Source of the DNA: Trichuris trichiura
Lineage: Eukaryota > Nematoda > Enoplea > Trichinellida > Trichuridae
NCBI GenBank assembly: GCA_037903355.1
Contig: JBAJFE010000014.1
Location: forward strand, 930,001-994,000
Direction: 5' to 3'
DNA length: 64,000 nucleotides
Position 1 is the first letter of the stretch. The number at the start of each line of letters is the position of its first letter. The notes below the pieces were generated by a model, which made no database searches, was not told where the DNA came from, and was given only the letters and a program-made list of their open reading frames with translations. The translations under genes were made by a program, and so were the position numbers. Shown in pieces: positions 22,458-33,247 of the stretch.

Positions 22458-23018
22458 ATGGATTCAGCAAATAGCACTAAGAGGCGAGCTGATAAATTTC
22501 TTAGCTGGGTTGACAAAATGATTGCGCACAATGTTCAGAATTTGGGTTTACGCCAATTTCGAGATATTTTGGTGCCTGTTATTGAACCAGCAGAAGGAGC
22601 CGAAAAAAGGGTTGCTCAGTTTCATTCTCGTTTCTTGGGAAGAATTAGCAAAGAGGTCTTAGTTCAATTGGAAAAGCTTTTTACTGACCTGAACGTGGTT
22701 GACGGTTTGAACAAGCTTGATGCATACGAACTGAACGGAAGCACTTGTCGCGCGGATCGAAGAGCTCAATGGCGTCATACTGGAAATGTCAAGAACGATA
22801 CTTTGACTTTGAAGCATCAAGCGCTGTTGAGTTACATGGCTGATTTGGAACGGCGCATTGCGTCGTTGCAAGCAGAAGATTCAAGCACGAAAAAACAACT
22901 TCGCGACGAATGTGAACAACTGAAATCAGAGTTTGCGGTGTGCAGCAAAATTACGAAAATTGGCAAGCAATTTGTCAAAAGCTTTCAGGCCAAAGAAAGT
23001 ATCAATGGAAGCATTTAA
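22458..23018 (+). CDS. NNF1/PMF1-like kinetochore (Mis12 complex) subunit
   Basis: 186 residues, single exon, ATG 22458 to TAA 23018. The layout fits the Nnf1 family (human PMF1). It opens with an amphipathic helical region (about 1-45). Next comes F(H)SRFLGRISKEV...LEKLF (about 54-76), equivalent to the family's 'F...L...I..E...I' helix. A LNKLD.YELNG segment (about 82-92) corresponds to the conserved 'LN.LD.LI', then QWR (about 102-104) to the 'W.P' position. A C-terminal coiled coil follows (about 115-175, LKHQALLSYMADLERRI...). The Mis12 complex links centromeric chromatin to the Ndc80 microtubule binder. The assignment rests on pattern recognition of a fast-evolving family. Confidence 0.6.
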   Translation: MDSANSTKRRADKFLSWVDKMIAHNVQNLGLRQFRDILVPVIEPAEGAEKRVAQFHSRFLGRISKEVLVQLEKLFTDLNVVDGLNKLDAYELNGSTCRADRRAQWRHTGNVKNDTLTLKHQALLSYMADLERRIASLQAEDSSTKKQLRDECEQLKSEFAVCSKITKIGKQFVKSFQAKESINGSI

Positions 23019-23863
23019 GTATTACCGATATAGCTTACTTAGGTTTTTATCAAGGCGTGGCAATTATATGTTCATTTTACGCAAATTAAAGTATTCGCGG
23101 AAGAAAGCTCGAATGACTTCGTTTATCCGGTTTAGTTTCCATTGTATTCTATATGCCTTTGCCAACCTTCTTACAGCACGCGGCAGTAAAAGTATGCTAG
23201 CTTTGTTGACTGATATCCTGTTTTTTCCAACTTAAAATTTCACTCCAATTCGCAGTCAATCTAGATCTTATTGTGGAATCTTCAGGACAGCGTTAGTAGG
23301 TCTTCTGGTTCCTGACGGTGGCAGTCCGTACTTACGGGATTTAGAAGGGAAAATTAAGGAGAATGAATGGAGAAGGGCCCGGGGCAGGTCGAAAGCTTAT
23401 GTTACCCATGCATGCAGAGTCTGCTTCAGGTTCAGCTTTGATGAGTACGTACTTATTTGTGCTGCGTGTGAAGATCCAATGATATCCTCATAACTAAACG
23501 GAGTTCATTTTCTATCGTCGCTACTTATAGCCGTTCCTTTTTATCAACATGTGTAAACTGAAAAATATATATCATATCGGAAGATGAGTGAACGATTGAC
23601 GTTGGAAATAAAGAACACAATGTTCATACTGCTGGAATTTCGACAACCTCTAAAATCTCCATAGCTTTGAGTCAATTTTACTTTGTTCTCCTAAAACATG
23701 CTCTTAACTATTTAGTTCGACAGTAATAACTTGGACAACTTTTCATTTTGTCAGTGAATAACGAAATAACATTAGCCGCTTCTCTTCACTAACCATACAA
23801 CCGTCTGTACGCATTTAAAAATATGCTCTTGGTCAGCATACGTGATCATTTCGATAACGAATG
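23019..23863. other. Intergenic, no gene recognised
   Basis: Frames downstream of the NNF1-like gene (e.g. 22933-23235) lack recognisable domains. Confidence 0.5.
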
Positions 23864-23935
23864 GGGGTTAGCGGGGAATCGAACCCCGGACCTCTCGCAC
23901 CCGAAGCGAGAATCATACCACTAGACCACTAACCC
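23864..23935 (-). tRNA. tRNA-Pro (CGG)
   Basis: 72 nt. The acceptor GGGTTAG pairs with CTAACCC, discriminator C. The anticodon loop is TTCGGGT (anticodon CGG) with stem CTCGC/GCGAG, and the T-arm is CGGGG TTCGATT CCCCG. The D-arm GGTCTAGTGGTATGATT is typical of eukaryotic tRNA-Pro. Confidence 0.96.
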
Positions 23936-24814
23936 TACGTTTGAGAGGAAAACGTCCTCACTATCTTCGTGCTAACATCGATACGTGTCTCTAGTGCTAC
24001 CAAGTCAATGCGATGAGCACACCAGTTGTCTACTGCCGACATATTGACCATGGGTATTCCAATGTCTGTTTCACGTGATTGGTTGGATATCCCACAGCGC
24101 TGATTCAAGGATGTCCATCCCTTTTATTTCAGGGTTCACCAATCTTTTGACGCCCATCGACGTTGAACCTTCTCGTGCAAGCTTCAGCCTTGCGGTTCCC
24201 TTTTTACCAATCCTTTTAGATTCGCTGACTTAAAGTTTCCCACAACTCAACGTAAGACATATTCGTATACTAAGAGCCAACACGGAATATTTAATTGAAA
24301 CAGTAGGTGTACGCATAGGCGTGTGAACAACCATTCCCTGATATTACCAAACTGTCGAAGGAATGACCTACTGCGCAGTTTGCTTCCTAACTGCAGAAAT
24401 TGACTAGATTCTTTTCAAAAGATTATTATTTTGCGAGAATAAAAAGAAATAGAAGAATTGATCGTCTATTGTTCCTGAATGCGCTTCATTCAATCTTTAA
24501 GCAAGCAAGGTCTCAGAGAATGCTGTTACTGGATTTGAGCTTGCTTCATACAAAGGAATTTCGTCTGAGACAGTATTCGTTTTGTTAATAGCTCATATGT
24601 TTGAATTTACGTATGCAGGAAGCTTTTCAAACATTAAGAAGAGAGAAAGAAATTCAATTGCAATCATGTTTTCATGCGAACAGATTCTTCAACTATTCAA
24701 TTCAAGAGGGAACCCTGCAGGGAATTAAAGTTTCAAAGTTCAGTTCATTGCGACATTGCAAGATGAATGCGTGGCACGGTCCAGATCATAGCTATTGCCC
24801 TTAGCTGTATTTAT
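23936..24814. other. Intergenic, possibly decayed retroelement at its end
   Basis: No gene was recognised. The frame 24601-24804 precedes the gypsy integrase remnant and might be its decayed upstream part. Confidence 0.4.
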
Positions 24815-25015
24815 ATGCCGGGATTGAACAGTGAAATTGAAACTGTGCTGCCCAGCGGCGACAGTTGCGCAGCGGTTGCCAAAAGCCCAGTGAAAACCGA
24901 ACTTTCTTCTGGCTAATACAGAAGAAACAGTAATCGCGTATCCATGTGGACTATGCCTGACCCATGGAAGGTCAGTATTTTCTGGTCGTTGTGGATGTGG
25001 TCAGCTTTGAAAGCA
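24815..25015 (+). pseudogene. Ty3/gypsy integrase remnant
   Basis: The frame beginning PGLNSEIETV (24818) resembles the gypsy 'PG(L/M)..DIE' start of the zinc-binding integrase domain. After a TAA and a frame shift it continues as RIHVDYA, a TGA, then PMEGQYFLVVVDV, the gypsy 'HVDYAGP..G..FLV.VD' start of the integrase core. Two stops and a frameshift show it is dead. It is a different gypsy lineage from the fragments at 32.7, 49 and 56.4 kb. Confidence 0.7.
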
Positions 25016-25839
25016 TTATATAATATAATCGCCCATGTGACAAATGCCTTGAACAGACGATGCACATTATTGTTTGAATGCGGAAAAGTCGCTCTTTAAG
25101 GCTAGGCATCTGTTGCTTTCGTTGTCTCCTGATTGTTCAACAATTCCGTCATTATCGTTTTTTAGCCTTTCATATCTTCAAACGACGGAACTGAAATCGT
25201 CGTTTTCGATTCGTTTCCAGTTTGTACAGTATATCTGAAAGAAGTCGCTAACTGCACCTCGCACGTTCATGAGCGAATGTGACTTTTCCAGAATATGGAA
25301 AGCTGAATCCGACAGTTTATGTCGAAAACGTACGCTTGGCTCAGAGAGACGTTTGAGCAGTATTAATGCCGCAATTTCCATGAGCGCCTAGTAAAACGCG
25401 TGCATATAGTGACTTGATTCCGTGAGCCGTAGAGTATTTTGTTCTCGCTGTTATAAACATGCACTGCCTGTCAAAATGCCGATAGATTAAAGTCCTGAAT
25501 ACGTCGAAAATGCACTGTAGTTTGCTTTTGTGACAACAGTGTATTGGCATCTTCTATATAAGGAATATATTTATTATACTGGCCTCGTGCGAAGTTAGCG
25601 GTTCAGAAAACAAGACTACAAAGCATACGTGACCTGATGCATTGGGAAGACTCCTAAGCTTCCAAATTCTGCTTTCTTCGTGGCATTCAGAGTCATAGTA
25701 ACGCATCCACACCTTGTCGCCGGACAGGATACCGAGGTGAGATTTTCTCTTGTTCTTACAACAACTAGAAAATAGTACTCAAGTACTCAACCCCGAAGTT
25801 CTACCACGATCACTGAACGTGTATTGGGTCTCAAACGTG

Positions 25840-26186
25840 TTGTAAGCTTTGTCTTTCTCAAACGATCGGCTAGAATCCTTTCAATTGTATGAAAGCTTAA
25901 TCTGTCGGATGATTTTCCCAACAGACACTCTTCTCTTCTGCAGAGTCACCTCAACAAGAGCAATGTTTTGCTTTGACGCTACCTCTGCTGGTCATCTTGA
26001 TCTCTTCTCGTCGCTGATACATATTCCTGCTCGCCGGAACTTCGTGGTGCAAAATTTTCCCTCGATGTAACTAAGCCATTCCTCCATGTAAACTTTCCGC
26101 AGCTGTCCATGGACATCCTCTGTTTCATTTCCATCACGCAGCAAAAATTCGATAACTGCACTTTCCTTGAAATGAGTATCTGCCAT
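25840..26186 (-). pseudogene. Mariner-like transposase N-terminal remnant
   Basis: The minus frame from 26186 reads MADTHFKESAVIEFLLRDGN, then VHGQLRKVY. This is like the mariner helix-turn-helix start ('R..IKFL...G....E....L..VYG'). A shifted frame continues with SKQNIALVEVTLQKRRVSVG, like 'T.ENI..V...V..DRR.T'. Frameshifts and a stop disrupt it. A second copy is in unit B (38616-38870). Confidence 0.45.
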
Positions 26187-28845
26187 TCTTAACGAAATTC
26201 AGCTAAAATAAAACACTCTCATTCGCCAATGCTTCGACCAAACTTCAGGAATCTCCCCGAGGGAACGTCTGACAAGACAAGCTATGCGTTCACTTTAAGA
26301 TTTTCAAGGCAGCTGGAACAATAGAGTGAAGGCTTGAATATCCGTGTTGCTTTTAACAACAAGGTTCGGTCAGCTATTAAGAACGCCCTGAAATGTATTA
26401 AAACAGCCTTACAGCTTACAAAAAGGCTTCATAAGAGCGTTCCTTCAGGTCAAACTTTCAAAATTGAGCAGCTCCTTATTATTACATTACGACTAAATTT
26501 TGGTCAAGCGCTGAGCACTAAACCTTCTTGAATGGTAACATTTGATAAACCGTAAAAACCTGTGCTCATGCTTTTCTCGTTTAGCGCAAATCACGCCGAG
26601 TGACCAAGCAAAGCGCGCGAAAGCATGAACCTTCCCTCTCACACAAGTCATGTGAGCAACTCGAAAGATGTTAACTGTTTTCATAACGCCATACTGGCGC
26701 TGATATCATTACCGATCTAATCATATATAACAATAAATCACTCATGTTTTACTGCTAAACTTATGACGCCTAAAAACAATCATTTTCATTCCGTTCTGCC
26801 TGAAGGACGAACAATTGAAATTTTTGATGAAGTTGAAACCCAACACGCACTCACACGAGTGCATCTGAATCTTTTGACCGCCAATGTTCTCTGAACTATT
26901 TCGCCAGCGATAAAAACGTCCTCAGAGAGAGGATGCCCATATTCTCCTCACAGCCAAACAAATAAAAAGTCAAAATTCAACATCGCGGGCTAGTAAAGGA
27001 AAAGATTAATAAGAGACTCCACACCTATTGGTTTTCTCGTGTTGCGAAAATCCACTGCCAGCTCGTCAGGATTAAAAAGAATGAATAGGCAACAGAAGAA
27101 TTCCTTTCTCAGTTACTCGTATCATTTTTATGTACACACAGCTGTCCAGTAATTCTAAACATAATTGATGAATTACGCTTGTTCAGTACTCTGCCTTTTT
27201 TATTCTTAATTCCTGGAATTTCATGTTACCAGTCCTACGACAAACAGCAATATTTGTACGAATTGCTTGAGATCAAAAGTAGCACTTCGACGCAAGGCAG
27301 GTCGATTGATGCAACTTTAATAAAAATTTCATCGATATTAACGATCGCAGAAAATCTGTTCTGCGTCCTTTGTCGACTCAACAATACGACGACGCTCTGA
27401 GCGTTACTGATGGCGGCTTCTTAATTATGACCGCAGCCAACTTCAGCGTATTCAGCGACCATCTTTGTTGTCGCAACATAACCAAATGGGCTGTAATTGC
27501 TGCCCCTTTCAACTCTTCAAACACCATTCTTCATGTGAAATGTATATGGCTAACCACTTCTCGTGGAGTCGGCAAAAAATCTCACCGTGCTTTTCCGGCT
27601 CCACGACATCGTGCTTCTTCTTCTGAAAGAACGTACATAAAGTGGCAACGGAAAACAGACACCAACACATTGATCCCGCTTTATCGATGAAGAAAAAAGC
27701 ATTAGCATCTTTATATTTTATCGGTTGTCGTTCAGTAACCTCAGCTTTAGTTGACCCATCTTTCTCGTACTTTGCCATTTTGCAAAGTACTTCTCGGTAG
27801 ACAGCGCATCTTCCCCAATGGAAACATACCTAAGCCTACTTCTGCTAACATACTGACCATTACTTTCACGAAATAACACATACTGCTTAATATCGACGAA
27901 AACAGCGATCATCAGTTTAGACTGGTGATTTTCAAAGTAGGCAATATCTTACAAAGGAACGCGATGGGAAATCCACCCGAGGATCCTGGGAACCGCATAA
28001 AAAGAGCTCTGACAGTATTCTACATCAGCTGTAAGAAAGCTAACGGAAAACTGCAAATTTACGCGACGATATTCAGAGCCAATCAAACAATGGGACAATC
28101 TCATGGAGTACGGCTTACGCCACGATGACTAGACAATGGGTACGCTTGGGAACTTCACATGGCTTTCAGGAAGTTCACCGCTGCACATCAGGAAACGGAC
28201 CAATGAGTCCTAAACTCACGGGCAGCATACCGCAGCGTGCACACCGCAAAGTCGATATCAATCGCCCATTATTATCAGTTACTAACAAATAAGCAAGCGG
28301 CTGACTAAACTTGAAAACAACTTTAAAGGGAACGGGATAATGAAGCTAGATGAGTAACTTTTGCCAGACGCAAAATGTTTACATGTTAATTACACCATCT
28401 ACGGAGCTGAATTTACCAAGTACAGCAACGGGATTGCTTGATTTTTGACGCAGGGAAGAGTACGAATGAAAAGAACAATTACCTAAATTATCAATTGCGT
28501 CCATTCCCCTCTACACTCCACATTCCGTCGCCTGACCCGAAGACACGCACAATCTTGCATTACCCTTTTTCTCGCGGAAGAATCTAGCCGGCTCCCCTAC
28601 ATCAGCAAGCGTACCGAACAATGCTAACAAAAATTACGTGAAAACGCGCGTTTAGTGCAACAAAATTCATTAAAGAGCTATAGAATCCTGCGTGTGAAGT
28701 AATATTACTACATTGAAACTACTTCACGGCAGTATGCTACCCCACCACCTTCGCTAATGACAAAACCTCACACTATCGGTTTCAAAAATTAAAAAACGAT
28801 GAACTTACGGCCTGAAACCTCCTCTGCTTTTACTGGCGACTTATA

Positions 28846-30205
28846 ACCTGCTCTTTATACAGCCTATACATAAGCTATACACAAACGAGCAGGTCTAGCC
28901 TGGCAGAGAGCTGATAGCACGAGCGATCGTCGAAGCTACGTCTAATTCGATGTCATTAACAATTCAACTGATGCTTCGACAAATCAACAGCTACTGGAGA
29001 AATACAGTACACTAGTCTGCAGGTAAAAATTAATGCGTAATCAACGGGCACATGAAAATGCCGCCATAAAAGAACGGATTCTTGTAGGGACTTCTTCACG
29101 TAGTTATAAACATCTGTTTTAACTTACGCAACAATAGTCCAAATGAGTACACCCAAGGAGCAGCTCAAGTATGCAGGCTGATTTGATCTAAAATGGCAGT
29201 CATAATCCTAAGTGGCGCGCATACATGAAATAAAAGAGAACTCGTAGGAGTAATAAGAAAGCTTTACTGAGCAGCAAGATTATGTTCAACAATCAGATAT
29301 GCTATCCTGAAAGGAAAATAAGAATTCATCATGTCGCGTCCATTATTTTTATGCGCTAACTTTCTTAACAGCAGTTTTACGACGGAATGTATCTAACAGT
29401 TACCGTTTTGATTTACGCTTTTTGGCGTCTCAATATAAAAGTCAGTGTTTTCTTAGTTTACTGCTGCACTTGTCTCATGCAATCGCTGCTAGTATAAATG
29501 AAATCACTTGAAAAGCGCGCCAGAAGAACTTTGCCATCCTCCAACTTATAGCAGCCCTTTCAAGTGATTTTAATTTCTGTCCTATAGTTGACGAGGCAGT
29601 TAGCCCTACCGTTGAACAGTTTGAAGAAGTTAAGCAGTCAGAAACAATTTGAGCGATTTTTTTCTTCATGAATTGCTCAGAACCATTGTATTCAACACTG
29701 ATAATAAGTTGAATCGGTTGAATTTAGCGTTGACATAATACAACTGCTTGCTATTGGGCCACTAAATCGCATCCGCAATTCTCTTCTATTTGTGTTGCGA
29801 AACATTGGTAAAAGGAAGGAGTTTACTAGGTTCACTACATCGGAATGGAGAGAAACTGCGTCACCAATTCCAGCAGGGCTTGCACCGACCATTTTTATGC
29901 CATGTCGTCGTAGCCTCCGGACACGAACAAAGATTGATGAGCCATTTCTTCTACACCTAATTACAGCAGGCAACTTTGCCGTTGCGGGTCAAGGTAGCAA
30001 GCTTACGAAAACTTCGGACTTTAGGAACGGCACAGCGAACAATTTATTTGATAATTTCACCCAATACTTCGATACTTCACCTGCAGATCAATTTACGGTT
30101 TCATTTTAACTGTTTCCTTGGGTTTGGCAGGGGGGAAAGGTCGATCTCTTGACTGGGCCTGTTCGGCTGTGTATAGCTTACCTATAGGCTGTATAAAGAA
30201 CAGGT
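28846..30205. mobile_element. TIR-flanked 1.36-kb segment (unit A)
   Basis: The left terminus 28846-28894 and right terminus 30158-30205 are inverted copies of each other (TTTATACAGCCTATA...AAGCTATACAC). Each terminus is itself bounded by a short inverted repeat (ACCTGCTC/GAGCAGGT on the left, CCTGTTC/GAACAGG on the right). The interior has a frame present in all three copies (29792-30109, plus; its antisense 29692-29973 is also open) without a recognisable domain. It looks like a DNA transposon or a pair of small hairpin elements in inverted orientation. Confidence 0.55.
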
Positions 30206-30701
30206 CTAAGTCATAGATTCACGTTGAAGAAGTCTTCCGGTAAGTTCATTGTTTTATCTTGCTATGGCAAAAAATGCCAAGAGTTCTCATTAGCAAGAGG
30301 TGTCGTATAAATGAATTCCGGTAAACTGCGACAGCCTAGTTTTGTGCGTTAATGCTTAACTGATCTGCGCTTTGCTGAAATTCCTGTTTGAGTTCCTTAC
30401 TTTACGCCCATAATTTCTGGTCACAGGTTTGTAGGCTTTCATGTGATATTTGCTTACGAAAGTAACCTATCCGGTGCGGCAACTCTCATGTTATGAATAA
30501 ATGAACAACGGTGGCTTTTGGTGACGTACGACTGGAAACAAAACTTGTAGGGCTGACTTAAGCGTTGAGTAAGTGCTGCGGCCACCACAGCATCTTAAGA
30601 AAGAGCGACTGTTATGCTCAGAAAGTCAAGCAGCATACTTCCTAAACATTTTTGATAGGACACCCCATGTTTATCACGACTGGCCTTACGACGAGAGGAG
30701 G

Positions 30702-30720
30702 TCTCTCTCTCTCTCTCTCT
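30702..30720. repeat. (CT)n microsatellite
   Basis: About nine CT units. The same locus in unit C (54400-54415) is shorter. Confidence 0.95.
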
Positions 30721-31755
30721 CCCCCTCGTGTTGCCTGTTTTTACAAGTAAAGCTGTCCTACTCGCTCTCAAATTTCTATAATAGTTATAGGCCCAGCAGC
30801 CCAGTTTTGGTAAGTTGCACTTTTTGGTTTTAGCTTTTAAGTTTACAATTTTAGTGATTGTTTAGTTTTTCGTCAAAGCTTTCTTATTTCAAGGTATTAA
30901 TAATTTTTCGCCGTGCAGCTATTGGCTTCAATTTTCAACGACACAATCAAACTTTTCCCATCCTATTTAATTCGCATGCTCAGACGAGTGGCTTTCTTTT
31001 GACAAATGACAAAACAAGATTTACGCCATTTCGAAATTTCGCTTCCTATTGGTCATTTGTCAAAAGAAAGCGCCTCGTCTGAATATGCAAATTAAATACA
31101 ATTGAAAAAGTTTCATCGCTCCGGTTAAAATTGAGCTTATTTTGAAATGACTAAAACGTGTAACATTGATTTTGCCGTTTTTGGGCATTCGCTGTTTTGC
31201 GACTGTTGGTTACGCGGCAAACTGCAATTAACAGGAGCAGTTTTCATAAGTTGCACTTTCTAGTTCCAAGTGTAAGTTCACGATTTCAGTGATCCTTCAG
31301 TTTTTCAGAAAAGCTTTCTAATTTCAAAATATTAATAGTTACACTGTGCAGCTATTGGCTTCAATTTTAAACGAAACGATCGAGCTTTTCCAATTGTATC
31401 TAATTTGCATATTCGGACGAGGCGTTTTCTTTTGACAAATGACAAAACAGGATTTACGTCATTTCGAAGTTTCCCTTGCTATTGGTCATTTGTCAGAAAA
31501 AAGCGTCTCATCTGAGTATGCAAATTAAATACAAATGAAAAAGTTTGATCGTTTCGTTTAAAACTGAGCTTATTTTGAAATGACTAAAACGTGTAACATT
31601 GATTTTGCCGTTTTTAGGCGTTCGCTGTTTTGCGCCTGTTGATTAGGCGGCAAACTGCAATCGAAAGGGGCAATTTTGGTAAGTTGCACTTTTTGGTTTC
31701 AGGTTTTTAAGTTTACAATTTTAGTGATTGTTTAGGTTTTCGGAAAAGCTTTCTT

Positions 31756-32275
31756 CCGGAGAGAAGAGAAGAAAAAGAAAAATGAAGAATCTATTTTAAT
31801 GTGTGTGCGGGCACGGACAACAAAGAGGGCAACGAGCGGCCGAGAAGAAGAAAGGAAAAGACCTGGAAAGAAGAAAGTTTAAAACCCGTCTGTTTTAAAC
31901 AGACGGGTATATCGTTTGTATGCTCGTTGTTTCTCATTGTTAGTGCTGCCGCCGTCGTGGAAGCTCGGTTGGGTACTCGCCGCAAAGTCTAACTGACTAG
32001 GTGGGACCAAAGCCCGACGGGTCAAGGATCGACCTGACGGATGAGGTTCCCGCCACGGTCGGTCGGACGGAGCGGCTTGCTAACATAATGACCGACCCGA
32101 CGGCGGCGCACTTAGCGCTGATGACGGGCCCCGGTGTGGCCCGAAAGCTCCGCGGGTTAAACGTTTGGAAATAAACGCTTTTAACTAACGAACGGGTAGC
32201 AAAGCCGCAAAAAACTTTTGTATTCTGAATAACGCACCCGTTAGAAAGGAGAGAAGAGAAGAAAAAGAAAAATGA
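31756..32275 (+). mobile_element. R520 insertion with 12-bp target duplication (unit A)
   Basis: 520 bp inserted into the third tandem unit. The 12-bp target AAAAGCTTTCTT is present at 31744-31755 and again at 32276-32287. A 28-bp purine-rich segment (GGAGAGAAGAGAAG...AATGA) begins near both ends of the element. Overlapping ends of this kind would be expected from a tandem or circular RNA/cDNA template. The interior matches 2834-3300. The 195-bp antisense frame inside has no known domain. Confidence 0.8.
32115..32153 (+). ncRNA. Hammerhead-ribozyme-like motif (type a)
   Basis: GCG, CTGATGA (32118-32124), hairpin GGGCC/GGCCC, GAAA (32143-32146), GCTC, CGC. Same layout as 2908-2946. Confidence 0.5.
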
Positions 32276-32695
32276 AAAAGCTTTCTTATTTCAAGGCATT
32301 AATAATTTTTCGCTGTACAGCTATTGGCTTCAATTTTCAACGACACAATCAAACTTTTCCCATCGTATGTAATTCGCATACTCAGACGAGTGGCTTTCTT
32401 TTGACAAATGACAAAACAGAATTTACGTCATTTCGAAATTTCGCTTCCTATTGGTCATTTGTCAAAAGAAAGCGCCTCTGAATATGCAAAATAAATACAA
32501 TTGAAAAAGTTTCATCGTTTCGGTTGAAAATGAGCCTATTTTCAAATGAATAAAAGGTGTAACATTGATTTTGCCGTTTTTAGGCATTCGCTGTTTTGCG
32601 ACTGTTGGTTACGCGGCAAACTGCAATTAACAGGAGCAGTTTTCGTTAGTTGCACTTTCTAGTTCCAAGGCTAAGCTTACAATTTCGGTGATCCT

Positions 32696-32960
32696 TCAGA
32701 AATCAGCAGCAGCATCGCCTCTGGCCCAGTGCGTGACGTTTCTGCACGGACGGTCACGGAAACTTATCTGGCTAACTGGATCGCCCGCTTTCGAATACCG
32801 CGCCAGGTAACACCTCACCAAAGCAGGGTTTTTGAGAGCAATCTCTGGACTGCGCTGAACAAGCTGATGCGGGCAAAACATACGCCTACCGCAGCTTATC
32901 ACCCACAGGCGAACAGGCTAGTCGAACGATTCCATCGCCAGCTCAAAACAGATGTAATGT
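32696..32960 (+). pseudogene. Ty3/gypsy integrase core fragment (unit A)
   Basis: The frame from 32729 reads RDVSARTVTETYLANWIARF, then a degraded 'TTD.G..FES' region (TPHQSRVFES), LWTALNKLM, and AYHPQAN.LVERFHRQLK. These are the second and third catalytic regions of a gypsy-class integrase. The second catalytic Asp position reads His. It is cut off by the copia element on the right, and the homologous fragment in unit C continues a little further. Confidence 0.85.
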
Positions 32961-32970
32961 TGATTGTTTT

Positions 32971-33155
32971 TGAGAGTGGCGCTGTCTACCTCACCAATTA
33001 CTTTTGTTGATGAAACACGCTGTTTCACTTTCATACGTGACTATTGCAATTTGTACTGTAGCTTGCGTGTCTTCTCTTGCGTTGTTCCCAATTACTTTTC
33101 CTTTTTTTGTTTTTTCACTCGCGTTAATGCCTCCAACAGGAATAAATATGCAACA
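32971..33155 (+). repeat. 5' LTR of copia element
   Basis: Begins TGAGAGTGGCGCTG and ends GGAATAAATATGCAACA. It differs from the 3' LTR at about 11 of 185 aligned positions (counted by eye). The three bases before it read TTT instead of the TGT found before the matching point in the 3' LTR. Confidence 0.92.
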
Positions 33156-33183
33156 GGTTATGGCCACAGCACGCTTCCTCTGC
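33156..33183 (+). promoter_or_regulatory. Primer-binding site complementary to internal part of initiator tRNA-Met
   Basis: Starts immediately after the 5' LTR. It matches 26 of 28 positions to the complement of the D-arm-to-anticodon region of the initiator tRNA at 13333-13404 (GGTTATGG, then AGCACGCTTCCTCTGC). Drosophila copia is known to prime with a 5' half of initiator tRNA cut in the anticodon loop; this site fits that mode. Confidence 0.85.
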
Positions 33184-33247
33184 ATTGGCGTCGGCAAGTC
33201 CTTCAACTGAAGCAGCGTCCTCAACTAGTGCTTTCTATTGATGAAGC

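Larger units (their letters stand above)
30805..32695. repeat. Tandem repeat of about 435 bp with internal palindrome (unit A)
   Basis: Units start at 30805, 31241, 31674 and, partially, 32640 (spacing 436 and 433 bp). The third is split by the 520-bp insertion 31756-32275. Each complete unit contains a long imperfect palindrome of about 100-125 bp, e.g. 30981-31081 and 31401-31527. Its inner arms are CTTTTGACAAATGAC and GTCATTTGTCAAAAG, and its outer arms contain the octamers ATTTGCAT/ATGCAAAT. No coding frame is supported. Confidence 0.85.
25775..32967. repeat. Composite repeat unit A
   Basis: Aligns with unit B (37446-43110) from 25775 to about 30500. It aligns with unit C (49881-56670) from about 27590 to 32970. 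By eye, similarity to B is roughly 88-90% in the left part and near 99% from about 27490 onward. It contains a mariner-like fragment, the TIR-flanked segment 28846-30205, a CT microsatellite, the tandem repeats 30805-32695 with an R520 insertion, and a gypsy integrase fragment. The conserved small frames inside (e.g. 27925-28128 plus, 27718-27912 minus) recur in all units but show no known domain. Confidence 0.85.

Noticed and set aside
27925..28128. 67-codon frame present in all three units (also 40532-40735, 50246-50449)
   Set aside because: Conserved only because the units are duplicates; no recognisable protein, and amino-acid changes are as common as silent ones by eye.
31791..31985. Antisense frame conserved with 3076-3267 and 55486-55680
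   Set aside because: It lies inside the R520 repeat. Similarity follows from repeat copies, and there is no domain or codon-like substitution pattern.
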